Assembly (NCBI RefSeq): GCF_025685645.1
Contig: NZ_JAGSYF010000003.1
Coordinates: 434,001-498,000, forward strand
Length of the DNA: 64,000 bases
Direction of reading: 5' to 3'
Source: Edaphobacter bradus
Lineage (GTDB): Bacteria; Acidobacteriota; Terriglobia; Terriglobales; Acidobacteriaceae
Shown here in pieces: positions 1-9,432 of this stretch. The notes under the pieces are model-generated. The model worked only from the letters and a program-made list of their open reading frames with translations. It was not told where the DNA came from and did not search any database. The number at the start of each line of letters is the position of its first letter. The first letter of the stretch is position 1. The translations under genes and the position numbers were made by a program.

Positions 1-544
1 AAGCAGCGGCATTGAAGAAATTGGAGTGCGAGAAATGCGGTTTAGTCGCCCCCGGAACAAGAGCGAGCAATCCCTGAAAGTTTCGATTCGTCCCCAGCGG
101 CAGCTCCTCCGTCTGTTTCGACTCGAGGTTGATCCCGGTATCTGCGCGGTCCGTCTTTAGGAGCTCGGGCGCCGCGGTGACAGTGACACTCTCCGTCGCC
201 GCGCCGAGCAGGAGCGTCATATCCATGCGAACGGTGCTGTTCACGACGACAATCACTTTTTCGGCCACAGCTTTCTTAAAGCCTGCCTGTTCTGCGGAAA
301 CTGTATAGATACCCGGCTGGATAGCCTCGAAGTCGTAGTTACCACTGTCATTTGTCTGTTCCGTTTTGGTGACCCCACTTTGGGTCTCGACGATCGTCAC
401 AGCGGCTCCGGGAACCGCGGCACTGGTTTGATCCTTGACCGTCCCCAGAAGATTGGCGTTCACAGCTTGCCCAAATACATGTCCGGCTGGAATCAGCGTC
501 GCGATCAGCAGCGCCCTCCGAATGCCGTTTCGAATCAACTTCAT
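1..544 (-). CDS. Oar-like TonB-dependent receptor, N-terminal part (cut by window edge)
   Basis: About 181 N-terminal residues are present; the gene runs off the left end. The ATG at 544 follows a clear GGAGG ribosome site. Residues 1-26 form a signal peptide (hydrophobic ALLIATLIPAG, then FGQ). Residues 28-95 are a carboxypeptidase-regulatory-like beta domain with the usual GTVKDQTSAAVPGA and NDSGNYDFEAIQPG patterns. The plug-domain start (VTVTAAPELL, then ELPLGTNRNFQGLLALVPGA) follows. This order is typical of acidobacterial Oar-like outer-membrane receptors thought to import oligosaccharides or other large ligands with TonB. It diverges from the winged-helix gene at 755. The substrate cannot be judged because the barrel is missing. 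Confidence 0.85.
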   Translation of the reverse strand, partial: MKLIRNGIRRALLIATLIPAGHVFGQAVNANLLGTVKDQTSAAVPGAAVTIVETQSGVTKTEQTNDSGNYDFEAIQPGIYTVSAEQAGFKKAVAEKVIVVVNSTVRMDMTLLLGAATESVTVTAAPELLKTDRADTGINLESKQTEELPLGTNRNFQGLLALVPGATKPHFSHSNFFNAAA

Positions 545-718
545 TATTTCCTCCAAACTTCAAACTATTGCTTCGCGAATTGCCTTCTCTTCAGTCGATC
601 TGACTCAATTGCTGGGTACTCTCCCCCTAGACATTTGAACCGCGGTTTATGGCCTCTGATCAAAAGCTCTGCAAGTCTCTGCGCGCAAATAACACGTTGC
701 CAAGTTGTTCACGGTGTT

Positions 719-746
719 TTGACCGGTGATAAACGGGGTGTAAAAT
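719..746 (+). promoter_or_regulatory. Sigma-70-type promoter for the winged-helix gene
   Basis: TTGACC (719-724) and TAAAAT (741-746) are separated by 16 bases. Transcription would be expected to start near 753, only a base or two before the GTG at 755, which has no ribosome site. This suggests a leaderless message. It is read from sequence only. Confidence 0.45.
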
Positions 747-754
747 ATGTAGAA

Positions 755-2002
755 GTGACCCCGAGCTCCCCTATCTTTCATGAACTTAGCCAGAAACACT
801 CAGAGGATCCGCGTTGGCTCCTCGTACAACGTGTTGTATCCAGCCAACACCTGAGAGGCTCGAGCAGGCTTCGGGATTTTTTGCTTTACGTGACCGAGTG
901 CGCCCTTCGTGAAGCTCCAGAAGAGGCAACCGAGCAGCAAATTGGCATAAATGTCTTCCAACGCTTACCCGGGTATAACTCCAGCGAGGACAGCATCGTC
1001 CGCACTCACGCTCGTCTGCTGCGGCAGAGATTAGGAGCATATTTTGCTGGCGAGGGCGCTACCGAAGAAATGGTCATCGAAATACCAAAGGGGCATTACC
1101 TTCCGGTCTTTCGTTCATCCAACATCGCATCAGGGCCCTCGCAAGCAGACACTGCATCCGACGCGCCCGCGTCGGCGATGGATCCCGTTTCTCCGTCGAC
1201 CCCACCGTCAATTCACAAGTCAAAAAAGCTGATTACAATCAGTTTCGCCCTGATTGCAATAGCCTTACTGGTCTGGCGGGCATGGCCAAAGCAACCGACT
1301 CCCCACTCAGAGATGGAGCAGCTATGGCATCCGTTCCTGTCAGATGACCCCCCACTTGTCATTTACAGCAATGCACTGTTCGTGGGCAATTCAAACAGCG
1401 GCCTTCGCCTTGCTTCGCCTGATGAGGAACAGGCACACCCATCAGGAGTTCAGTTTGTCGAGAGTTACACAGGCGTTGGCGAAGTCGTGGCAATTCATGA
1501 GCTAACTCAGCTCTTCGACGCGCACCACTCAACATTTATTCTCAAACGCAGTCGTCTCGTCACGTGGGATGAGGCCAAGCTGAAGAATCTGATCTTCGTT
1601 GGCTCCCCAGCACAAAATCCTGCTTCAAAGGTAGTGCCTTCGTCCAGCGACTTTACCATCGTGTCGAATGCTGATTCCGCAGGGATTGTGAATCTTCATC
1701 CCCAAAAGGGTGAGCCTGCCTTGTATTCTCGCCCTGACCACCCGCTCACAAAGGACTACGCGATCCTCACACTGGCGCCGGGGGCTGAACACGGAAAATG
1801 GACGTTTGGATTCAGCGGTTTGACAACGTTCGGAACGCAAGCAGCGGTGGAGTACGCCAGCCGCCCTGAAAGTGTCGCAGAATTAGTTCATGCCGCTTCA
1901 TTGGCCAACGGGAAAATCCATCCCTTCGAAGCTGTGCTTGAAATTACGATTAGCAGCGGGGTTCCTCTACAGACTAAGCTGGTATCAGTGCATCTTCACT
2001 GA
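755..2002 (+). CDS. Winged-helix DNA-binding protein with one membrane segment
   Basis: A 415-residue protein when started at GTG 755. There is no in-frame ATG before the conserved region, so upstream in-frame sequence is probably not translated. Residues about 10-120 (HSEDPRWLLVQRVVSSQHL, RLRDFLLYVTECAL, EQQIGINVFQR, SIVRTHARLLRQRL, IEIPKGHYLPVF) match the N-terminal winged-helix-like domain common in acidobacterial proteins. A Pro/Ser-rich linker and one transmembrane helix (LITISFALIAIALLVW) follow, then a domain of about 220 residues expected outside the cytoplasm. The design resembles ToxR/CadC-type one-component sensors, with DNA binding inside and sensing outside. It is divergent from an Oar-like receptor, which it might regulate. 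The sensory domain is not recognised. Confidence 0.75.
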   Translation: MTPSSPIFHELSQKHSEDPRWLLVQRVVSSQHLRGSSRLRDFLLYVTECALREAPEEATEQQIGINVFQRLPGYNSSEDSIVRTHARLLRQRLGAYFAGEGATEEMVIEIPKGHYLPVFRSSNIASGPSQADTASDAPASAMDPVSPSTPPSIHKSKKLITISFALIAIALLVWRAWPKQPTPHSEMEQLWHPFLSDDPPLVIYSNALFVGNSNSGLRLASPDEEQAHPSGVQFVESYTGVGEVVAIHELTQLFDAHHSTFILKRSRLVTWDEAKLKNLIFVGSPAQNPASKVVPSSSDFTIVSNADSAGIVNLHPQKGEPALYSRPDHPLTKDYAILTLAPGAEHGKWTFGFSGLTTFGTQAAVEYASRPESVAELVHAASLANGKIHPFEAVLEITISSGVPLQTKLVSVHLH

Positions 2003-2180
2003 TATGGTCTTGCCCGTCTAAAGGGCCAAGCATCCGGGCGACGGAGCTAGTCGAGGTCTTTGAGAATTGGCGAAGTGACGCTGACATTCAGGAGCCAAAA
2101 CAGCCAATTTGATTGTAAAGGCTGTTGGTCATCCAAAGCTTGTTCAGTAGCCTCGCGACCGGCTTTGGGAGGCAGCAAAG
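2003..2180. other. Intergenic spacer with a short repeat-like tract
   Basis: No gene is seen. Bases about 2019-2042 (gggccaagcatccgggcgac) closely resemble bases about 32090-32113 in the mobile-element remnants, which may be a trace of a shared element. Confidence 0.3.
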
Positions 2181-4796
2181 GTGACCCCCGATACGCACAC
2201 TGCCATCTCTTTTGCAGGCAGTTGGAAAGCGTTCGATAACCCACGGCCTATGCCTATCCATCGACCTCTCTTCGCGCTCGTCATCCTGACCGTCACCAGC
2301 CTCCCTGCGCAAAACATCTTCCCCGACGGCAGGCTCGACCCCACCCGCAATCCGGAAACCACATCGCAGCCGCTCCACACTCCACTCCCCGACCAATACA
2401 TCTGGACATCAGGCGACATTACTGTCCGCCGTCCCGACCGCAGCAACTTTCCTTGGAATCGCCCTCAACTCCGCGCGGACCCTCACTTCTTTCGCGCCCG
2501 TTTCAGCGTCACCCGCATTCCCGATGCAGCGACCCTCTACATCGCCGGCCCACGCGAAGCCCATGTTTACCTCAACGGCCACCTCCTCGCCGACTTCACC
2601 AGCAACATCGACGCGCCCATCAACTTCCGCGTCTTCCACGCCAATGCAACCCAGGCTCTCAAGGTCGGCGACAATACGCTTGCTATCGAAGCCATCCGGG
2701 GCCGCGGAGTCGCCAATGGCGCCGGTGCCATCGCCACCCAGCAGCTAGCCTACGGGGAAGTCCTCGTCGCCAAGATCATCCCCGCAGCATTCGGCGTGGA
2801 AGCTCCTGCCCTCGTTGTCACCGACACAAACTGGCGCTCCACCGCCACGCACGCTGTTCATTGGCAAGACCCAACCTTCGACGACCGTGACTGGCCGGCA
2901 GCCGCATCCCTGGGTCCCATCGAGGGCAACATAGACTTCTTCCAATGGAACGCCGACGCCGGCATGTACGCATGGCCCGGCTATATGGGCATGTCCGAGC
3001 CTCTTCGTGTCTACGCGCTCCAGCCCCAGAACGTTACTCATATCCACGCTGCACACTCGCGATTGGCCAACCTCGATGCCCTCACCCGGCCATCGGCAGC
3101 GCCTTTCACCATTACCCTACCCAACATATTCACCGACGCCGAAGCTCCAACCCTTCTCCTCGACTTCGGCCGCGAGGTTTCTGGCCGCCTTCTCGTCGAA
3201 TCCGCCTGCGACTGCATCGCCAGTCTTTCCATCGCGTACGGAGAGTCCGAGATCGAGGCCATGAGCACCGGCCTCACCACCGGCCAGCAAGGCGGCAACT
3301 ACCTGGGAACGAACATCATCGAGGTTCCTGCGCACGGCACGGCCCGCGGCCCCAAATCCGGTTTCCGATATGTCCGGATTGCCTTCCTCCGCGGAGCACC
3401 ACTCACCACCTTCAAGTCCATTCGCGTGGAGGGTATCTACTACCCCGTCAATTACGCCGGCCACTTCGAGTCCTCCGACCCTCTGCTCAACCGCATCTGG
3501 GAGACCGGCGCCTACACGGCCCACCTGTGCATGCAGGACGGCATCTGGGATGCCATCAAACGAGATAGGGGTTATTGGGCGGGGGACCTCGATGTCGCCG
3601 GCCGAGTCATCTCCACTGTTTTCGCCGACACCCTGATGATTGAAGACACTCTACGAGGTCTCGTGCCGGAAGGAACCGGTCCTGCCCCCGCCATCAACGG
3701 CATTCCCGGCTACTCCGCTCTCTGGATCACGAGCCTCTACAATCTCTATCTCCACACCGGAGACAGGGCCTTCCTCGCCTCCCAGCGCGACGACCTCCTC
3801 CGCATCCTCGCCGGCATGGACACTACTCTCGACTCCACCGGACTCGTAGCCAAGGCCGGACACGCGTGGCTCTTTGTAGACTGGGCTCCCGGCCTTCACA
3901 CCGACACTCCCGAGGCGCGCATCGGCACCGAGCTCCAGTACATCCGCGCCTACACCGCCGCTGCCCACCTCTTCACCTATCTGGGCGACACCGCCAACAA
4001 CGCGAAGTACGAAGCCCGGGCCCGCAAGTCCATCGCCGCAGCCCAGGCCGCCTTTCGCGATCCCAACACCGGCACGTACGGCACAAGCTGGCAGCTCAAC
4101 TCGCTCGCGACTCTCACGGTGGCCGACTCCAAAGACACAGCAATCTGGAACAACGTCCTCTCCCACGTCAAACAGGACAGCCCCACCGACCAGATCATCA
4201 GCCCATACTTCAACGCCTACCTACTCGATGCCATGGCCTCGCTTGGCCACCGCCGCGAAGCCCTCGACTGGTTGCGCCAGTACTGGGGGGGAATGCTGGC
4301 CGAAGGCGCAACCTCTTTTTGGGAGAGCTACGATCTACGCTGGCCAAAGTCCAACCCCCATCTCTCCTTGCAGGCCGACGGCACCTCGGGTTACTTTGTC
4401 TCGCTCGCCCATGGCTGGTCCGCTGGCCCCACTGCCTGGCTGGCAGAAAATATCCTCGGCATCACTCCACTCGAACCCGGCTACGGCACGGTAGACATTC
4501 ACCCCGATCTCTTGGATCTAGCCTGGGCATACGGCGCAGTGCCCACCCCACACGGCCTCATCAAAATCAACGTCGACAAGAAGAGGGGAATCGTCCTCGA
4601 GTTTCCACAAGGAGTCAGCAAAGCCGTGGTCAGGTTCACGCCATTCGACCCCAACGCCGAGGTCTACGTCAACGGCAGACTCTCCCGCTGCGCAACGTGC
4701 CTCAGAAGCGGACCGCGGGAACCAGTGCGAGTCATTGAACTCGCCAGTCCTGGCCACTATGAAATAACAGCACGCAGTCTTCCCTCCATCAAATAA
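2181..4796 (+). CDS. Secreted GH78-like alpha-L-rhamnosidase
   Basis: 871 residues from GTG 2181, which has a GGGAGG ribosome site eight bases upstream. ATG 2250 is an alternative start that gives a shorter signal peptide (MPIHRPLFALVILTVTSLPA) but lacks a visible ribosome site. The N-terminal half has beta-sandwich segments (AHVYLNGHLLADF; LLLDFGREVSGRLLVES) as in bacterial rhamnosidases. The (alpha/alpha)6 part carries QDGIWDAIKRDRGYWAGDLD, which matches the D-x-x-x-R-x-R-x-x-W-x-G-D signature holding catalytic acidic residues, then TSFWESYD and HGWSAGPTAWL. A C-terminal beta-sandwich closes the protein. It would release terminal rhamnose from plant or microbial glycans in the periplasm or outside. 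Family assignment is firm and the exact sugar is inferred. Confidence 0.85.
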   Translation: MTPDTHTAISFAGSWKAFDNPRPMPIHRPLFALVILTVTSLPAQNIFPDGRLDPTRNPETTSQPLHTPLPDQYIWTSGDITVRRPDRSNFPWNRPQLRADPHFFRARFSVTRIPDAATLYIAGPREAHVYLNGHLLADFTSNIDAPINFRVFHANATQALKVGDNTLAIEAIRGRGVANGAGAIATQQLAYGEVLVAKIIPAAFGVEAPALVVTDTNWRSTATHAVHWQDPTFDDRDWPAAASLGPIEGNIDFFQWNADAGMYAWPGYMGMSEPLRVYALQPQNVTHIHAAHSRLANLDALTRPSAAPFTITLPNIFTDAEAPTLLLDFGREVSGRLLVESACDCIASLSIAYGESEIEAMSTGLTTGQQGGNYLGTNIIEVPAHGTARGPKSGFRYVRIAFLRGAPLTTFKSIRVEGIYYPVNYAGHFESSDPLLNRIWETGAYTAHLCMQDGIWDAIKRDRGYWAGDLDVAGRVISTVFADTLMIEDTLRGLVPEGTGPAPAINGIPGYSALWITSLYNLYLHTGDRAFLASQRDDLLRILAGMDTTLDSTGLVAKAGHAWLFVDWAPGLHTDTPEARIGTELQYIRAYTAAAHLFTYLGDTANNAKYEARARKSIAAAQAAFRDPNTGTYGTSWQLNSLATLTVADSKDTAIWNNVLSHVKQDSPTDQIISPYFNAYLLDAMASLGHRREALDWLRQYWGGMLAEGATSFWESYDLRWPKSNPHLSLQADGTSGYFVSLAHGWSAGPTAWLAENILGITPLEPGYGTVDIHPDLLDLAWAYGAVPTPHGLIKINVDKKRGIVLEFPQGVSKAVVRFTPFDPNAEVYVNGRLSRCATCLRSGPREPVRVIELASPGHYEITARSLPSIK

Positions 4797-4931
4797 CCCC
4801 CAACACTGCCACGCGAAGCAGAGTATATCCACAAGAAACTCTTTGTAAAACGAAACCGCATCATGGTGCACTGGGGCGAGGTTGGCTGCGATTTCTTCCT
4901 ATCTACGAATGGATAGAACACCCTGATCGTC
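4797..4931. other. Convergent intergenic spacer
   Basis: Space between the convergent rhamnosidase and regulator genes. No clear terminator hairpin or gene is seen. Confidence 0.3.
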
Positions 4932-6295
4932 TTATTCCATTTTCAAATCAATGCCCAATTGCTGGCATTTCTTATAAAAATGGCTCCGCTCCAACCCCAG
5001 AGCCTTTGCTGCGCTTGTAACGTGCCGATGATTCCGTTCTAACTCTGCCAGCACAGTCGCACGTTCGAACTCCATCACCCGACCTGCCAATGGACCAACG
5101 GCATTCCTGGCAAAATCCGTGCCGGCCATCCTTGCGTTCGGAAGTGCCTGCTCTACTGCTGCGGCCTCGATTACCTCTTCCGCCAATAGCAGCAATCGTT
5201 CCACGACATTCCTCAGCTCACGGATATTCCCCGGCCACGGGTAAGCCTGCAGCGCCACGATTGCACCAGATGTGAAGGGAATAGACTTCCATCCATTCTG
5301 ACCGCACACCTGTCGAACAAGGTGTTCCACCAGCGCTGGAATGTCCTCTTTCCGTTGACGTAGAGCCGGAAGCTGGATGGGAAACACAACGACACGGTGA
5401 TACAAATCCTGACGGAATGTCCCCGCGCGCACCAGCTCTTCCAGATTCCTGTGCGTAGCCACCACTACGCGCACGTCTACGCGGATCGGCTTGTCGCCGC
5501 CGATTCGCTCAACTTCCTTTTCTTCCAGCACACGCAGCAGTTTTGCCTGCATCGCCGCAGGCATATCGCCAATCTCGTCTAGAAAAAGCGTGCCGTGACG
5601 CGCCTGTTCAAATCTGCCAACGTGCCGCTGAGCGGCTCCGGTAAACGATCCCTTCTCGTGTCCAAACAACTCCGACTCGATCAGTTCCGCTGAACCGCTG
5701 CGCAGTTTAGTGTCACAAACGGACCACCGGAACGCGGGCTCTTCTCATGCAGCGCGCGTGCTACAAGTTCCTTTCCAGTCCCGGTTTCCCCGTAGATGCA
5801 GACTCGAGTCTCGCTGGCGGCCACACGCTCAATCTGTGCTATCACCCGCCGCATTGTCTCACCCGTCCATACCATCTCGTGTTTGCCGACGCGACGCCGC
5901 AAGTCTTTGTTTTCCGCTTCAAGCCGCTTCAGCTTCAACACATTTTCTACCGTAAGCAGGAGCTTTTCGGTTGACAGCGGCTTCTCCAGAAAGTCCAGCG
6001 CCCCAAGCCGGGTTGCCTTTACCGCCATCTCGATATGCGCCTGGCCAGACATCATCACCACTGGCGTAGCTACTCCATTTGCCTTCAGGTCCTCGAGCAG
6101 CGCTAGCCCGTCGCGTCTTGGCATCACTACGTCCGACAGGATCAGATCGAAAGCACGTGTCTGAGCCAGTTCCAGCGCCCGCGCCGCGTTATCGCACACC
6201 GTCGCTTCATGCCCTGCAAGCCGGAAAGCCCGCGCCAGCGTCGCCAAAGTATTTGTCTCGTCATCAACGATAAGAATGTCGGCTTTGTTGCTCAT
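4932..6295 (-). pseudogene. NtrC-like sigma-54 response regulator, frameshifted
   Basis: The start is ATG 6295, overlapping the kinase stop codon as ATGA. The first part has a receiver domain (ILIVDDE, phospho-acceptor Asp in LILSDVVMP, Lys in FLEKPLS) and the AAA+ Walker A GETGTGKE. After LNCAAV the frame breaks at about 5692. Family members continue PAELIESELFGHEKGSFTGA, and the sequence gives exactly this if one C is restored on the minus strand. The second part holds the GSFTGA sigma-54 loop, Walker B (GTLFLDEIGDM), arginine-finger region and a Fis-type helix-turn-helix (AAKALGLERSHFYKKCQQLG). Restored length is about 454 residues, normal for the family. It would act with the adjacent NtrY-like kinase on sigma-54 promoters. 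Either a recent pseudogene or an assembly error is possible. Confidence 0.85.
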
Positions 6296-8070
6296 AGGTT
6301 TGTCTTGTTCTCGACAGGAAGATCTATCACAAAGGTAGCTCCCCTGCCTTGCGAGCTCTCTACGAATATCGTTCCGCGATGATCCGCTACCACTGACTGT
6401 ACAATCGCCAACCCGAGTCCCGTTCCGTGCTCCTTTGTCGTGTAGTACGGCGTAAACAACCGCTCGCGCTCTTCGGGATTCAACCCTTTGCCCGTATCGG
6501 ATACACAAATGCGCACCGCTCCGTCATTGTGCGCCGCCGACACGCTAAGTGTTCCACCCTCCGGCATAGCGTCAATGGCATTCAGAACGAGATTTGACAG
6601 CGCCCGATGCAGCAGATCAGCGTCCGCCGAAATGGTCAACGGCTCCTCGGCAATCTGTGTCTGCAGCGCAATCGGCCGCTCACGTTCCTTCAATGCGGGT
6701 TCGTACAACGACAACACGCGTCTAATCACATATCGCGCATCGATCTCCGCTTCCTGCGGCTTCGGCATCTTTGAGAAATCGCTGAATCGGCCGATGATTG
6801 TCTTGAGATTCGTGATTTCCGCCTTCAGAGCCTCTGTGCTCTCCACAAACACCTCGTCAAATTCGTTTGCCGGGAGCTGCCGCGCGCGCACCATATTTTC
6901 CACTGTCAGTTGCAGAGGAAAGAGTGGGTTTTTTAGCTCGTGCGCCAGACGCCGTGCCAGTTCGCGCCAAGCCGCTACCCGTTCGCTCTGCACTAGCCGG
7001 TCGCGCTGATCTACAAGCTGCGACGTCATGTGATTGAAGCTCGCTGCCAGTGCGCCCAGCTCATCCTTCGTGTCTACGCTTACATGGGAATCCCATTGCC
7101 CTTGAGCCACTTTGCCTGCGGCGAGCGCAAGCTGCTCGATCGGCCGTGATACCCGGGCCGCAATCCACAAGCTAGCCGCGATCGCGAACAGAATCCCAAA
7201 TCCTGCCACACCGTAGGCGATGGCGCGGATGTGTTGCTGCACCTCCACCATGCCCCGCCGAGAGTTGGTGACAAGCAGCGCTGCCATCACACGACCGTTG
7301 TCGGCCCTCAGAGGGATCGCCGTTGCGTTCACGCTGTCCTCGCGCCTTGCCGTGAGAAAAACTACCCCATTTGCATCGTTTGCTGTTGCCCGGGTTGTAT
7401 CGATCAGAGGCTGATACTTTGAGGCTTCGGGAACACTGCCGTTTACCCCTGTCAAACCGTGCGCGTCGAATGCACTCCCTGCGTTGCGGTAGAGATACAC
7501 CTGCGTGCCGACAGGAACAGGAAGATCTGCAAGGAACTCACGGTCCAACTTTGTTCCCCCTATCAGATAAATGGATGCCTCGCCTTCGCGAACCCAGCGT
7601 ACTGCAAAGAGACCCATTTGCGATGAACCATCTGGCAGATCCTCCTGCTTCAGGAAAGGTGGTCTTCCGGCTGTCTCAACAGACGGCTCTCTATATCCAA
7701 AACGTGCCGGCCATTGAGCGGACGAGATGATGCTGCCGTCCTTGTTTGCAATCTCAAGAAAGTCGAGCCTGTAATCTTGAGCCAGCGATGCCGCCTCTTG
7801 CAAATACGGTGCCGTGTCTCCTCCCTGTGTCAGTTCAACGGCCATGCGCGTCATCCGTTCGCTCGCTGCCATACGATCCAGCGCGGTGGCAACATCATCT
7901 GCACGATGTTGAAACTCTCGCCGGAACTGGCCGGCGAATGCCGCAGTCTGCTCCTGGTCCAGCCGCTCAAAGACGCGTCGCACCCGCACTGAAACTGTCC
8001 ACCCCACTGCTGCCACCGCTGCTATCACAGTGAGCGAAAACATCAGCAGTAGTTTTTGTCGCAGGCTCAC
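6292..8070 (-). CDS. NtrY-like membrane sensor histidine kinase
   Basis: 592 residues. The first transmembrane helix (LLLMFSLTVIAAVAAVGW) is near residues 7-25, followed by a periplasmic domain of about 240 residues and a second helix (AYGVAGFGILFAIAASLWIA). A HAMP domain (RPIEQLALAAGKVAQGQW) leads to the H-box RRLAHELKNPLFPLQLTVEN, whose HELKNPL form is typical of NtrY-type kinases. The ATPase domain shows the N box NLVLNAIDAMPEGG, the G1 box DTGKGL and TTKEHGTGLGLAIV. It would autophosphorylate and pass phosphate to the regulator encoded immediately downstream. It follows the solute-binding protein gene after nine bases, so the sensor may respond to the ligand of that protein. The periplasmic domain is not assigned. 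Confidence 0.9.
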   Translation of the reverse strand: MSLRQKLLLMFSLTVIAAVAAVGWTVSVRVRRVFERLDQEQTAAFAGQFRREFQHRADDVATALDRMAASERMTRMAVELTQGGDTAPYLQEAASLAQDYRLDFLEIANKDGSIISSAQWPARFGYREPSVETAGRPPFLKQEDLPDGSSQMGLFAVRWVREGEASIYLIGGTKLDREFLADLPVPVGTQVYLYRNAGSAFDAHGLTGVNGSVPEASKYQPLIDTTRATANDANGVVFLTARREDSVNATAIPLRADNGRVMAALLVTNSRRGMVEVQQHIRAIAYGVAGFGILFAIAASLWIAARVSRPIEQLALAAGKVAQGQWDSHVSVDTKDELGALAASFNHMTSQLVDQRDRLVQSERVAAWRELARRLAHELKNPLFPLQLTVENMVRARQLPANEFDEVFVESTEALKAEITNLKTIIGRFSDFSKMPKPQEAEIDARYVIRRVLSLYEPALKERERPIALQTQIAEEPLTISADADLLHRALSNLVLNAIDAMPEGGTLSVSAAHNDGAVRICVSDTGKGLNPEERERLFTPYYTTKEHGTGLGLAIVQSVVADHRGTIFVESSQGRGATFVIDLPVENKTNL

Positions 8071-8079
8071 TTCAGGTCC

Positions 8080-9432
8080 TCACTTCGAATCGTTGAGCGC
8101 CGCGCCAGCGATCAGCGGAGTTCCGTCCGCTGCCAGGCGAAGATCGCGTACCCGTTCGCCAACCGCATACGCTTGCGGAAGCCAGAGCAAGGGCTCGACT
8201 GTATACCCTGCCAGAAAATCTCTCTCAGCGTCATACAGCGCCGTCGTATCTGTACCTGTTGCAGTCACATGTTGTTCGGAAGCCCCTATCATCTCATTCA
8301 GCGCCGCGCGTGGATCGTTGGCCTCAAGATGGACCCTCCGCAGGACAATATCCGCCTGTGGTTTGCCTCCACCACCAGAAGTTACCTGAATCCGGAACCC
8401 CGCTTCCCGCAGGTTTAGCGCTATACGCTCTGCGGCCAGTTGCATCTCAGCATTGCCATCTTCCACCGCCAGAGTCAGCGGAGGAGGTGTCGCCCCGCCT
8501 CGAAGCTCCTGCGCTCGATTCAGGTCCCGGCCAAGAGGGAATAGAAATGCATATCCACTCAACGCCCCCGGAATCACGCTTGCCGTTACCTCTCCCTGCT
8601 TTTGAAAAATCACGTTGTACAGAGCGCTGCGGTCCACCGCCAGAACAATCGCCTGTCGCAACTGAGGGTTCGCCAACTTTCCGGTATTCGCAATCTGCAG
8701 CAACAGCAGATTCACAGGATTTGACGCCAACATGGTTAAGCGCTGCTGTTGCGCCTGCCGCAGCATCTCTGGCGGAACCTCTACGATATCGGCCCTCCCA
8801 ATACTCAGATCCAGCCACTGATCGCGAATGCTCCGCTTTGGCCGCAGCTCTACCGTATCCACAAAGGGCCGGCCGCCCCAGTAATCGTCGTTCGCAGTAA
8901 AGAGCATTACGCCATTGGGAAATCCCGTTATGCGAAACGGCCCTGTTCCCTCTAACGCGCCCTGCGCGTTCTGGTGCGAGATCAGAAACTTCGACTGTGC
9001 TAGCAGTGCCGGCAGGTCCGCCTCAGGCGAATCGCTGTTGAACACCACCGACGATCCAACCGCATGAACCTTCGTCCATGGGCATCCGTCCCGGCAGGAT
9101 TGTGTGAGCGACCCCGCGATTGCATCGGCAGTCAATGGTGTGCCATCTGGGAACTGCACATTTGGGCGAATCCAGAACTGCCAGCGATGATCCCCATTTT
9201 GTGATTCCCATCGCAACGCCAATGCTGGATGCACTGGACCCACTGCATCCAGTCGCGTCAAACCATCCATGGTCAGTCGTCGCGCAAGACCGTACGGGCC
9301 TTGCCACGGATCGCCCAGAGTGTCGACGCGCAGCGTTCCCCCATAGTGCGGACGCGTCCGCGCGCCCGCCGCGAGCGTACAGCACAGCAGAACCCCGCTA
9401 GTTGCAAAGCGCCGAAACACTATACACCTCAT
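8080..9432 (-). CDS. Family 5 extracellular solute-binding protein (peptide/nickel ABC type)
   Basis: 450 residues. The N-terminus is a signal peptide (ATSGVLLCCTLAAGAR). PHYGGTLRVDTLG opens the mature protein as in DppA/OppA-type proteins. Further family signs are VQFPDGTPLTADAI, GTGPFRITGF, NDDYWGGRPFVDTVELR and NPQLRQAIVLAVDR. It is shorter than most DppA/OppA proteins (about 520-550 residues). No ABC permease or ATPase gene lies nearby. Together with its position between an exported unknown protein and a sensor kinase, this suggests that it presents a ligand to the kinase rather than serving transport. That role is inference. Its start overlaps the end of the upstream gene. Confidence 0.8.
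   Translation of the reverse strand: MRCIVFRRFATSGVLLCCTLAAGARTRPHYGGTLRVDTLGDPWQGPYGLARRLTMDGLTRLDAVGPVHPALALRWESQNGDHRWQFWIRPNVQFPDGTPLTADAIAGSLTQSCRDGCPWTKVHAVGSSVVFNSDSPEADLPALLAQSKFLISHQNAQGALEGTGPFRITGFPNGVMLFTANDDYWGGRPFVDTVELRPKRSIRDQWLDLSIGRADIVEVPPEMLRQAQQQRLTMLASNPVNLLLLQIANTGKLANPQLRQAIVLAVDRSALYNVIFQKQGEVTASVIPGALSGYAFLFPLGRDLNRAQELRGGATPPPLTLAVEDGNAEMQLAAERIALNLREAGFRIQVTSGGGGKPQADIVLRRVHLEANDPRAALNEMIGASEQHVTATGTDTTALYDAERDFLAGYTVEPLLWLPQAYAVGERVRDLRLAADGTPLIAGAALNDSK

Noticed and set aside
2412..4738. Many long open frames in the other five frames over the rhamnosidase gene
   Set aside because: They are Arg/Pro/Ser-rich shadows produced by high GC at third codon positions. 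They lack family motifs and ribosome sites.
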